Origin: Holacanthus passer
Taxonomy: Eukaryota; Chordata; Actinopteri; Pomacanthidae
DNA length: 64,000 bases
Assembly: GCA_025331565.1 (NCBI GenBank)
Contig: JAFREQ010000039.1
Location: 4,650,001-4,714,000 of the forward strand
Direction of reading: 5' to 3'
Shown: positions 1 to 11,319 of the stretch, piece after piece
How positions within the stretch are numbered: the stretch's first letter is position 1
Layout: the number at the start of each line of letters is the position of its first letter
Notes under the pieces: generated by a model
Database searches by the model: none
What the model was told of the DNA's origin: nothing
What the model saw: only the letters and a program-made list of their open reading frames with translations
Translations under genes and position numbers: made by a program

Positions 1-58
1 GACATGTTTGTTTAATGGCCTGATATAACCAGCCAGAAGAGTGTTTAAAAAGAAGTAC

Positions 59-3000
59 CGGCGCTGGAGTACGGGAGGATGACCCCGGTGCCCGCCACAG
101 TGTCGCCATCAGGAGAGGACAGGAACAAGGAGAGCGTCACTTGGCCCGGCAGGAGAGCCGACAGGAGTCCCAAGTCCACCGCTGTCAGAGAGAGACCCTG
201 ACCTGGCATCTGATCCAAACACAAATACCATCTTGTCAGCAGATGCACAAACAATATGCAAAAGCAAATAACGGTATGATCAAAATCACTTTAAACGGCA
301 CTTTAGAAGCAAAGTGATGTCTTGATACAGTGTCAGGGTTTGTTCATGTTCTGCTTTGTGGTTTCTAGACACTCACACATGTCCTTAGAGAGACCAAAAC
401 AATCTCCAAATGTGTCCCCCAAATCTAGACTGACTAAACTCCACACGCAGACAATAACTTACAAAAGATTTTAATTTAATAATGCTCTGAAAACATCACA
501 ATACACTTGGTCCCTTGTTTTGTGGATTACTGTGTTACTAACCAACTGTACATGCCTCTTGCTGAGGATTGTGTTTCGCTGCAGTCTATTAAGACAGTGA
601 AATTTTGAAATGACTGAGCTTATGACACGGCTCATGAGACTGTTTGTGACCAAAAGGTCAACAAAACGCTTGTGTCTATGTTCGGAGAGTGACCTGGGCC
701 ATTCACCAGAAACTGCAACAGAAAACAGATCCTAACAAAAGCACCATTTTCTTTGATTTGTTTGCTAAAAACTACAGTGCCCAGTTGTTACAGTTAATTA
801 TTTTGCCTTTATAAAAATGAAGCTATAGATTTGTGATTTGTTTTCATAAAGCACTGTTGGTTTTGGGGGGTTTTTCAGCACAGTAATTCAACATATTGTG
901 TTTTTGTGTTTGACATTGACACTTGACATTGAAGTGTGTGACAGACCACCACATCCTGATCTGGTTAACTGTCAGTTCACATGAATTAGTTGGCAGGCAA
1001 CAATAGGATATGCGTAACGAAATGGAAAAAATGATCATGGCACTGAGTAAAAATGCAAAAAAAAAAAAAGAAGCAATGTGCATCATCACCAAGTTTTTTC
1101 TCTTGCTTCTACTCATTCTACTTTTGTTGACATAGAGGCAGATTTTGCCAAGGTTCTTTTTTTATTTTATCTTAACCTGCCACAACATTGCACCTGTTGG
1201 GTTATCAGCACTTCCTTCTCTACTTTGCTTTCCATCGAACACACACTGTCCTTCGAACACTGTGCATGATCTCGTAGGATGACACTTTTTGTTAAATCTC
1301 ACGTATTTTGTGGCTACGTTCTGAGTCGGATTCAGATCCAGGGCATTGTGGCTTAACGGTGTGTTCTTAACGCTGTAGCACCGAAGTGTGAAATTACGCC
1401 TATGATTTCTATTGAATCACAAATGTGATATTGTGACCGACAGCCGAGGACAAGATACCCTTTTTCGGAAACATACCACACATGTTAGATACATTTTGCC
1501 GCATACTTTTCAGTGAGCAAATGGTGAATTCCTGTTGTGCGAAGAGCCTGGCAACACTGAACCACTGTGCCCACATACTGTAGCATGACTCTCAGTCCAA
1601 CTGCTCATACAATAAGTCCATTGTATGACACCCATCTTTTTCAGGCAGTGCTGGAGTGGGTAGAGATACTCCATTCGATGTGGTTTTCACTGAATTTATC
1701 TAACGCACCACTGAGGTAGACCAACTTTAAACCATTCAAATCAGAAGTGTGTACGACTAGTCATTAGTCACCAACAGGAAACGCACAACAGTGATTCAAC
1801 CTAGCACACTGTGTGGTTAGTTATGAAAGCATTTCCAATTTCCATTTTAACATGCTGAAGTTTATCTGGCAGAATTGTCTAAATAAAAAAAAATCCTCTG
1901 GCACAGAGAAACTGATGATTTTATACAAGTGGTTTGTTAACCAGAGGAAGAAATGGACAGTCAACCATGGACAGCAATAACCACACTGGCTGATAAATAA
2001 ATAACAACAAAGATAAAAAAAAGATCCTGTGGTTTACTACTTAAAATGAGAGAGAGTGATAAAGGGGGAAAAGAAAATTAGTGAAAAAGATATAAAGGCA
2101 TAAAGGAAGCTAAAGTTATACTATGCATGTTCACTGTGTATTAAGCCCTGTTTCTGTTTGCAAACACACTTCCTCTTTTTCTATGTGAGTTTCCTGTATT
2201 GATTTGGTTGTTTTTGGTGTAAGTGATCTGCTCCATGTCGAGTTTTGACGTTCATCTGCGTCAACGGGCCCTATTTTTTCGAGGAGACAATTTCTGCCAC
2301 TGAGAAACTCACATGGATTTGTTTTCCTTTCTCTTGCTTTCTGCTGTTTCCATCAGCGGCAAAAGTAAAGCTGAACTAATTTAGGCTCTCTGCCCATCTG
2401 AGCAGCCTGGACCCAAAGCGAGCTGCCCCCTGAGACTTCTGGGAGCGACGCCAGAAGGTTTTCCCCTCAGGGCCGCCCTGTCTGCTGCTCATGACCAGTG
2501 GACTGTACATCAGCTGACTGCCACTTTTCTCAGTGGGTCAGAAGACCTCGCTCACAATGACCCATTCATTAATCGGAGGTAGAACCGACTGCCTTTTTAT
2601 ACAACATGAAGCATACCTTTTAATTACACAGTTGAAGTTTTACTATTCTGTGCCAGCATGCCAAAGATAGAATCACTCAATTAAACCAAGAATCTGTTTA
2701 GGAATGTGCTGATGTAACAAAGGTTTACACCGTTAAAGGCATACTAGGAAGGATGTGTTGCTGTTTGTACACACACCATTCGAAGCTGGCTACTCGTTCT
2801 CAGCTCAACAAGCGAGCAAGAGAGAGAGAGAGCGGCAGTGGGTGAGCAAGCTAGAGAGTGAAGTAAGAGAGGAAGCTGCGTTAGCAAGAACAAATCAGTG
2901 AATCTGAGAAACAAAACATTATTATCTGATTGTTTCATGGTGGTTAAGTTCTAAAGTAGAAATAAACACGACTTCCACACAACCCTGCCGTTGTGCCGGA

Positions 3001-6000
3001 TTCTGTGTGAACGCAGTCGAAGCACCTCCTTTGGTCAAACAGACCTGCAGCTCTTTATACATCCTCAACACAGAAAGAGAGCAGAGGGCACAGACGGAGA
3101 CAGTGATGTAACCCGGTCATTTCATAGAAGCCCCGCCCTCACACCCTGCAGGCTGCACAGACACTGCCCAAAGGTTGGTGCCCAGAAACACCAGCAACAA
3201 AAGAAGAAGATAAGAAAATACAGGCAGAGAGCAGAGTCTCTGTAGATATATACACCGCCTCTGATAACTCTCAGCAAGAAAGCACAGAAGCGGGTTTCCA
3301 AAAATGAACTATGCTTTTAACTTTATATACTACGATGTAAAATTTATTGTCTTTGTAACAATTTAATAATATTCCTAAATTAGCTCATGTTTCCTTGCTT
3401 TCAGGATTTTAGAACTTTATCCAACTTTTACATTTTCATTATATCATGTAGTAACATATACTCGGTTGCAACACTTTGATATTTGTCTCATATATCAGTA
3501 TAATAACAGGGACTGTCACTCTGTGTGTCCTGTGGAGAGATATGTCTCACAGTTGTGTAAGTGTAAACAAGTGTAAACAGAATATTTATAACAATTGTCA
3601 TCTAAATCACCACGTCCAGCCCATTGTTGGTTGTTACAGCCGGTTCAATCAGATGCCCTCGTCTCAATCTGCGAGGCAGGTTAGCACTTTCTCACCCTGG
3701 TGTAGGAGAGCGTGGCGTTGCGGTACTGCGTGTGGAACTGCAGAGTGATGAAAGCGATCTCTGAGGGGATCCTGGACACCACAGCCTGCACCGTCTCATT
3801 CTGGGAGACGCTCACGTTCTGGAACGTTCCCGGCAGGAAAATCACCCGGTCTGTGATAGATAGGAGAAAGTCTGATTTATTTCTGTAAATCACATGATGT
3901 TATTGTTGTAGATTGATTGCAGTGTGCTGCCTATAAACCACTCTGCTACAGTGTCACCATAAACCCTGACCTGGATTAGCTCAGGTCATATAAGGTACTG
4001 TATATGCTCTTTATCATGGTTGTTATCCTTTGATCACGAATATCACCAATCAAGTTCATACATTTTTGTGCAAACAATCAAAATCCTTTCCGCATGGTCT
4101 TTCCAACTTTACAAGAGTGTGGTCAATCAGCCCATGGATGTACATATATATTAAGTTAGAGCCATTAAGTTTGGTTTCCTGTTTCAGTCAATCTAAGCCA
4201 GTGTGGAGAAGAAGAACGACTGACTGTGACAGGCAACATAGAGGAACGTGTAAATTTCTCGAAATCTCAGACCACAGACGGTTGATGCAAAGCCAAGTAG
4301 GCAAAGTTAAACCAGGTCACCAACACATCAAAGACTCTGCCTCTTCCTCTGATCATCTGCTTTAGTGCTGCACGATGTGATAAAATCATATAGCGACTAT
4401 TTTGAGAGATACTGCGAATGCAATATGATTCACACTCATCATTTTTGCATCACAATTTTCATTTTTCACTGAAAAAACTATTAAAATCATGACGATGTGA
4501 CATTTGTTGGGGTCTTTACCCAACAAATATGTTTTCTTTCACCTGGTGAACAAGATTTGTAGGCTGCACTATAGTACTTCATTAAAATGTTGTTTTTTCA
4601 CACATTTTATCCTCATGCAAAAGCAGCAACTTCTGCGATTTGTATATTACACTTGGCCACATTGTGATTTTGAAAATATTTTGATGAACCTTGCAGCTCT
4701 AATCTCCTTACATCAATGCTGTTATTTTCTTTTCTATTTTACTGACACAGTAATAATTCGTCGACCATGAATGAGTCGACTCTTAAACATTAACAGTCTA
4801 TCTGAGCAGTGTGCAGAAAAGCACTTGATTTGTTGAGTAATACCATGACGGCTTCAAATGATTACACCGCAGCAGCAACGATCGCTATCTGCATGTTATT
4901 CTTCAACTCAACTTATCACTGTGAGACTAAACTTTTCTCACTCACTATCTCTTTTACTAATCACTCTGATGGATTTCATTGGGCCTCATAGTTTGAGAAA
5001 GAGTTGATAGCTGCTTTTAATACTGACTGTCTTTATTTGCAATGCACAACATGATCTATGCCCTTTTCAAATAATTTGTACTGTGCTTTAGTATTTATCA
5101 TAAGTATGGTCTTATTGTATTTGTATGTTTGCTGGTGTGTGAGACCTATGTTTGTGTCTTATACAGAGAGGAAGAATGTCAAGTATGAAAACTAAAGCTC
5201 TGTGGATTTTACAGGTTACACGTGCGGCCTTATCCATGCAGACTGTTTGCAGGTCAGACTCAAGCTCATGATCGACCTGCTGCCTTGATTTTTCTGACAT
5301 GTGAACAAAAAAAAAATGTGAGCCAGACAGGGCTTGTTTGAGGAAGAAACCATAATCCAGGATATATACTGTATACCTGAGTTGATTTTGTATATATATT
5401 CTTAAGAAATTATATACTGTTTTCATATTGGCTGTTTTATTAAACATGACATATTCACCACTCAGTGCACACCTTAGGGATGATGTGGACTGCAGAAAAA
5501 CACACTGAAAAATCTATTCAGATTGTATTTTTTTGCACATTTTACGTATTCTTTTTAACTATTCTGTATTTTGTTTTGTTAGTCATGCATGTTGGACTTT
5601 CCCTCTTGAATAATCAACTAACACGAGTTCCAGTGCAGAGTTTAGTGTCTCATGAGGGGCTAAATGTGTTTCAGAGGTTTTGAACATCCTTCAAAATAAT
5701 TTAATACAGATAGATAATCAGTTACTTGAGTCTTGAAGCTGCATTGTGACGTCAAACTACAGTTAAGATATTAAAGCATCAACTCTGCTTGTTGTCTCCT
5801 CCTAACTTGTTGTTGCTGGGATTCAGTTATCTAACATCAAGTGTTTATTTATCTATCAGAGTAAATACTCTCACTCCACTGGGTTTCACTACCTCATTTT
5901 CTTACAGCCACCATTTGTTTTGATTCGAAGGTCTCAAATTACAGTGTTAGCTGAACTTTGATTTTTCTGGTTAACTTTTAATAGAGAAATAAATTGTTTT

Positions 6001-6728
6001 ACTCCCACCCCTTCAATTCTTGGTTGCCTATCATGATTGTGTTATCTGATCCCATAGGCACTCAAGATTGAAACCAAGATCACCTCATGTTGCAGCTGAC
6101 ATAACTTCCAGACTACACCAAAGCCATTAAAAAAAGGTTTGTCCTAAGGTATTTATTAGTTTGAGAGAGAGACATTTCTCCAAACGACTGCATCTCTGAA
6201 CCATCTCTTTGACCAAATCACACACATTTCATCTATTCTATGTGATCTCCTGTTGATGACTAATGTAATAACTAATGTAATAATTGGTCACTTCCATTCA
6301 CTGAGCCTCTAATGAAACAGCTCCTTACACGAATATATCCTGTTAAAACATGTGCGAAAGATAAACCCTCTTCTCAAACCTCATTCAAAACTGAATTTAA
6401 TTCATTAAATAAGGGTTGGGGGGAGGTTGAGTCAATACATTTAACTGCTAGCTAACATTAGCTAAAGCTACACAACAATAACAAGTCCAGCCGAGTGACA
6501 CTGAAGTGATTTAGATAAGGAATCACAGAGCCTTTAGCTTATTTGTCCTACAAAGTCAGCTAACACATAAGCCCATACTTGTCGGTTTTAAAGATGAGAA
6601 AGCTAAATACTGTTGCTAGAATTGAAATGACATCTTATTTCTATCTGTAGTAACGTTCACTCACTTTCCACTTGAGCTTGAACTTCACACAGCAGCAGCA
6701 GCAGCGGGAACCAAATCCAACGAGACAT
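59..6728 (-). CDS. tm7sf3: Transmembrane 7 superfamily member 3, N-terminal part (partial, first three coding exons)
   Basis: Three minus-strand coding exons join in phase: 6728-6665, 3850-3696 and 209-59. The gene runs off the left edge. Exon 1 starts at an ATG and encodes a clear signal peptide (MSRWIWFPLLLLLCEVQAQ). Exon 2 carries NVSVSQNET and SEIAFITLQFHTQYRNATL, which lines up with human TM7SF3 (SSNVTFLIFQIHSQYQNTTV). Exon 3 ends GVILPYSSA with one base of the next codon, as expected before the family's DPVPGG motif. Borders are GTGAGT (exon 1 donor), cacag/GTGAGA (exon 2) and gatcag/GTACTT (exon 3); an acceptor 12 nt further in would also keep the frame. The visible part is the extracellular N-terminal domain with N-glycosylation sites; the seven membrane spans lie outside the window. 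TM7SF3 is a membrane protein linked to cell survival and stress responses. Identity is from remembered family sequence and from synteny with FGFR1OP2 and MED21. Confidence 0.87.
210..3695 (-). other. tm7sf3 intron 2
   Basis: Non-coding stretch between the second and third tm7sf3 coding exons. It has poly(A) runs and an AG-rich patch near 2820-2880. Short open frames here (for example 844-1116 and 2991-3245) lack splice context and similarity to anything I recognise. The GC-richer part at 2990-3250 reads like an old interspersed repeat, but I cannot name it. Confidence 0.6.
4365..4703. repeat. Interspersed repeat with short inverted ends (gctgcacgat type), in tm7sf3 intron 1
   Basis: The left end reads tagtgctgcacgatgtgat and the right end, reverse-complemented, reads ttagagctgcaaggttc, giving weak inverted termini about 340 bp apart. 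The inside is AT-rich with repeated forms of 'gcgattttga' and 'aatatgattc'. The phrase 'gctgcacgat...attttgagagat...' is typical of a very common teleost non-autonomous DNA element. A second, inverted and shorter copy lies near 10035-10137. I do not assign a superfamily. Confidence 0.55.
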
Positions 6729-6839
6729 TTTCTTCGGTTATCTGGCTGCAAAAGGCTTCTATCTGCCGGTCAGTAAAATCATTGGTAGCCTCGCAGTCTC
6801 CTGTGTTTGGCTAGCAGAGGTCCCTGCAAGCGCAAAGGC

Positions 6840-7030
6840 GACATGCTTGACTGAACTGACCGGTTTTGTGGGACTACCCTGTCCCTCTGGTCCCTCTGGT
6901 CTCTCTACCGCTCTGACGGCTCTACGATGCTTCCGCGATAATCTCGCCGTCTCGGTCCCGCGATAACTCCTCCCACTGTCAGCAGGGCGACATGAATCAC
7001 TGCCCAGTAACAAGCAAATATGATCCAACA
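6840..7030 (-). promoter_or_regulatory. Probable tm7sf3 promoter region
   Basis: CpG-containing, GC-richer block just upstream (minus sense) of the tm7sf3 start codon at 6728, within otherwise AT-rich DNA. It contains two 'cgcgataa' repeats (near 6933 and 6958) and an exact tandem of 'ggtccctct' (about 6888-6906). No TATA box is evident. The transcription start cannot be fixed from sequence. The 93-aa open frame across this block is not a gene. Confidence 0.5.
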
Positions 7031-7534
7031 TATTGGACATATTCTAGAAGTGTCTTGTTAATTTGATGGTTGTCTTTTGTAGTGTCATGCCATCTATGTC
7101 ATCTTAAAGCTTGTGGATCTTTAAGTGGGAGATCTTTGGTCAAGTCTACTTTCAGACCATAACCAATTACAATATAAAAGTACTGCAGACTAATACACAC
7201 TATATCATGTGCACAATTTTTCTAGCAGAAAAAAGGCTGTTCATGATTTGTTTATAGAAATGTTCTTCAGCTATTAGTAATAATGTGGGAGGAATGCTTT
7301 TCAACACAGAAGAGGTAGTTGGGTGTTACAGCACATCCTGCAAGTTGGATAATGTTTCTATTCCTGCTTTTCAGCTGCCAATGACAATATGTTGCAAAAA
7401 CATGAGCAGTGAAAGTGGGAAGTAGAGTAGCCACACAAGCCACCCAAACAGAGTTAGAAACCTGGGAATATGCGCTGTGTCAGACGGTTGTAACTCAAAT
7501 TAAATCCACATCAAGACAATTTCATGTTTACAGT

Positions 7535-7540
7535 TTTATT
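7535..7540 (-). terminator. Candidate poly(A) signal of fgfr1op2
   Basis: AATAAA on the minus strand (tttatt on plus), about 320 nt past the fgfr1op2 stop codon and about 800 nt before the tm7sf3 start. It is the first canonical signal I found downstream of the stop. Confidence 0.6.
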
Positions 7541-7859
7541 TGAACTTAAGCCCTTCTTTTACCCATTCACACATTAAAACCTTGCAGGCACCACAGACTC
7601 ATGCATGCTGGCAAAATTAGCAAACATAACAGAGGTACCAACATAAAAAATGAGAAAGATGCATGTGCACACTGCTTGTGTCTGAATCACCGGATGGGGA
7701 TGCAGATCTGGAGCATCATGCTGTGAATGGTCCAGAAAGAGGGAGGGGATGGTTGGCAAAATCTATAGGGTGAAATGTGAAGTGGTATGTGGCAACAGAC
7801 TGTACACACAGTAGTGGCAGCAATAAGGGGGAGGGGGAAGGGCAGTCACCATGGGCTCT

Positions 7860-9761
7860 CTAACTCTTTCGTAAACTGACGTCAGCGCTGGTCAGCAACG
7901 GCGACAGTGAGGTGCTCTCTGATGCGTCTTCTCTCTTCAGAATCAGGAAAGCCTCGCGACTGATTCCTAGCAGCTCTCGGAGTCCACTGTTCTCCAGCTA
8001 AAATGCAGAAACAGAAATGTACATTCATGTATTCAGATGCAGTAGTATCACCACTGCTAGAAACTCTACTACTACCACTAATGAGTGACTACAAGACTGT
8101 TAATTTAATGCTATATCAAGACTGTGTGCAAATCAATCATGTCACCAAATTGTCATCGGCCTTGCACATTCTAATTCATGGTTCCAAATTGACTTCTGAA
8201 AAATGTATGGAGTTTTTGACATAATCATCTGAGTTGCAGGCTTTTTAACTTAAACCTTTGGGCACTGATAACAGATGCAGTTATTCTGAGTATCTACTGG
8301 CTGTTGCTAGTAGCCTACAGCTCGAAATTGTAGACTGCATTTCTAGAATGTGTGGGGAATTAATTTGTGACTGCATGTAATCTTTTACACCGCATTTCTC
8401 TGCAATATAAAAGTCCTATAGATGGGTTTCTAAGAAACAACATCATAAGACACAGGAATAGGGAATAAAAATAGAACACCTGTACACAAACTAGTCTCTA
8501 CCCTCCACCAGAATTTTGTTTGAGACAACTTGAGTCTTGTGTATTTGGAATTGTTGGAAATACAAATGGTAGGATATTTTCTTTTACCTCTAGCTGTTTA
8601 ATCCTCTCCTCATCTTTACATGTCCGCCCTTCGTCCACCTCTATCGCTTTCCTCATCACAGAGGCCATCTCGTTGATCTTGTCTATGTGTGCTTGCATTT
8701 CCTATAAACATGAAAAACAAACATATAAATAAAAGGCAATAGAATTTTGGCACTCTTTGTTAAAGCAGCTGACAAGTTTTATTCAGTTTACAATCAAAGG
8801 AACAAAGTTGGGGGGAAAATAAAAGTGTCAAGTGTTTGCATCACTGACCGTGGTGTGCTGCTCCTTCAGCTGGGTCACAATGGCAGGGTCGTCCCTCTTG
8901 CTAGCCATGAGGAGCCTGAACACCTGCTCCCTGTATTTGGTCATGATGAGCTCTAACGCAGACTGGTGTTCCTCCAATGATGTCCGTAGCTCTGCAGGAA
9001 GAGTAAACAAAGGCTTGGTTTGTACAGGAAACAGCACTGCATAAAACTCCGACAAGAATACCAGTCAACTTCATGTGGCCTTGTGATAAGAAAACACACC
9101 TTATTATCTTTTTTTTAAAAATCACAATACTCTACTACGTATGGTCATGACCAAAAAGGTTTTGCTCCATACCTATTTCCTTTGCCATCAACCACCTACC
9201 CTTGTTTTCCTGCTGGAGCTCTCTGATCTGACGGTTTTCCTGTTGGATTCCCAGGACCAGACTAGAACGGGGACGATGTCTTGCAACCCGGTTCAATGAG
9301 TCAATCTCTTCCTGGTACTGCCAACAAGAGATAACCGAACCATCATTAAAGAACTCTAAGACTTCAATCTTCAGTTCAACATGTTAGATGGCTCATAACT
9401 AGAAAACATTACTGAGTCAGAATCATTGTCAAAATAATTATTGAACAGTTTCATTGTTCCTGGCTTTCAATAATGTAAAAGTAAAGGTAATTTACATTAC
9501 TGCCTTATGCTTGTTTTCATCAATAGCCTTCACGCTATCAATTGTTACTAATGTTGGTAATTCTATACTGAAGTATCTATTTCAAAAAAAACATTTAATT
9601 GGCACTAACATTGTGTGACACCATACCTGTTTCATGGCCTCCACTCGCTTGTTCAGCGATGTTGTCTGTTCGATTAACATCTCAGCAGCATTGTCATGGT
9701 TACGAAGCCTTTCTACTAGTGATTTGGCATCTGCCAGGACCTTCTCTAAGGTACAGTTCAT
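7860..9761 (-). CDS. fgfr1op2: FGFR1 oncogene partner 2 homologue (SIKE family, STRIPAK component)
   Basis: Five coding exons on the minus strand: 9761-9627, 9317-9200, 8991-8849, 8701-8588 and 7997-7860 (stop TAG). All phases close, giving 215 aa, the length of the human short isoform. Recognisable blocks are LADAKSLVERLRNHDNAAE, RVARHRPRSSLVLGIQQENR, ELRTSLEEHQSALELIMTKY, REQVFRLLMASKRDDP and the C-terminus SADVSLRKS, near-identical to human FGFR1OP2. The protein is almost wholly predicted coiled coil, with long heptad-like E/Q/L/K stretches. SIKE-family proteins bind STRIPAK (striatin/PP2A) complexes; FGFR1OP2 is also the partner in an FGFR1 fusion. The extra exon of the mammalian long isoform (after KEQH) is not found; the intron there is only 147 nt. 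A likely 5' exon at 10999-10975 could supply an in-frame upstream ATG. The gene is divergent from med21 and head-to-tail with tm7sf3. Confidence 0.95.
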
Positions 9762-10034
9762 GCCTGGGAAATAAAAGTCAACGTTATAAAGAAATTGTAT
9801 AAAAGATGTTCCCATTTAGAGATGGGAGATATTTCTCTGCACTAAATAGCAAGTCAGTCTGCAGAGTAATCAAAAGCAATATGGCCAAGTGCAATGTCAA
9901 AACATATCATTATAAATGAAGCATTGCGGTGTGACAGAGATGGTTACAAATCACATTCTCCAAACATATGGGAACATGCTTGTTTGGTACAGACCCCAGC
10001 AAAAGTCACATTATCATCATTTATATGTTTATAT

Positions 10035-10137
10035 GTTTTTCAGTGAAAATAAAATGCAAAAGTTACCACTCCCACTGAAATCGTGACTCATATTGTAATC
10101 AAAATCGCAATATGATTTTTATATCGTTCAGCTCTAC
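10035..10137. repeat. Second, inverted copy of the gctgcacgat-type repeat
   Basis: Read on the minus strand, it begins with gctgaacgatat and contains 'aatcatattgcgattttgat', 'caatatgagtcacgat' and 'tttgcat...ttttcactga', in the same order as in the copy at 4365-4703. It lies in the first intron of fgfr1op2 and appears to be a truncated fossil. Confidence 0.5.
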
Positions 10138-10974
10138 AAAAAGCCGGTGTATTTTTTTGTCCTCTTTTCTTCTGTGAAGGTCAATGAATACCAATACCCG
10201 ATGATTGGTTTACAATCTTGAATGTGAATATATCTTGTAAAAGAACCAATAGCCTGAATATGATCAAACACTGTTACTGAATATCATCAAACTTGCCTAG
10301 CCTGTACAATTGGCATTTACAAGTTTGTACTTTGCATTTAATTGGCTTTTATCTCAGGTAATAAATTAGACTGACGTTAGAGTATGCACAGATTATGCCT
10401 CACCCAGGTATTCATTACACCATTTACTGACCTCAAGCGAAGAGTGATAGTAACAGAAACCGATGCCCCCCATCTGTACATCGTTAGATTATGTCAAATT
10501 AGATTGAAGTAAATAAAACGGACAGTAAATGCACAGGACAATGACGAAGACAAAGTGAAAAGACATGCCTTATCAGAGCACTAACAAAAACACCATACAC
10601 TTAGCTCATTGCTAACCCTTCCCCCCTTCTCCCTGTCACACCTTAGATGACAGCTGCTGTGTCAGCTAATTCACTCAAGATAACATTACCTCGTTGTTAG
10701 TGATATATTTAGTTATCTGTACGCCATGTTTATCTTAGCTGTAGTAAACGCAAAGACAATCACGCACTCGCTCTTTCTGATTCAGTTAACTGACTAGGAG
10801 TAATCACCAACAGCACAAACAGGTCTTTGCTAAGTTATTAGCTTACTTAGCACACTAAAGCTGTCATGCAAATTTGCAAATCCAATTAAAGTCTCATATT
10901 ACAAACATGCTGGTATTCAAAATAGTTCTTCTTAATTAACGTTAGGAAACAAATGAAAGAATAAACTGTTGTAC

Positions 10975-11290
10975 CTGGAGAACTCAAAGTGCAAGACATT
11001 GCAATTAAGCTAGTCCCTTACTTCCTGTTGATGTTTGGTAGCTAACATTAGCTACAGGCTAATTACTCCCCATCAAGGAGCAATAAGTAGGTTCTGGTGC
11101 AGCTCTATTCCTTTTTAGAAACACAAGAAGATACCGGTAGATATAAACACATTGATTTAAACACTCAGTGAGGTCTGTTTCGAGATGATCTAAGCGTCTG
11201 TAGCTAAACGTCCCTGTGCTAACCAAAGCTTCCAAAGTACCGTCCAATCCCGCGAGATCTTATAATGTCAAGCCGTTGTCGCGAGAAGGT
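10975..11290. promoter_or_regulatory. Divergent promoter and 5' exon region of fgfr1op2 / med21
   Basis: Only about 320 bp separate the upstream fgfr1op2 ATG (10999, minus) from the med21 ATG (11320, plus), so the two genes share a head-to-head promoter. It has no TATA box at a sensible distance. It holds two close CGCGAGA motifs (11251-11257 and 11280-11286), half-sites of the palindrome TCTCGCGAGA known from TATA-less and bidirectional housekeeping promoters. A minus-strand donor (CCAG|GTACAA, exon end 10975) marks the probable first fgfr1op2 exon. Confidence 0.65.
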
Positions 11291-11319
11291 GAACGTTGTT
11301 TTGTCAAATTACAGAAAAC

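Noticed and set aside
5112..5447. 111-aa minus-strand open frame in tm7sf3 intron 1
   Set aside because: Does not fit the tm7sf3 exon phases and shows no homology I can recognise.
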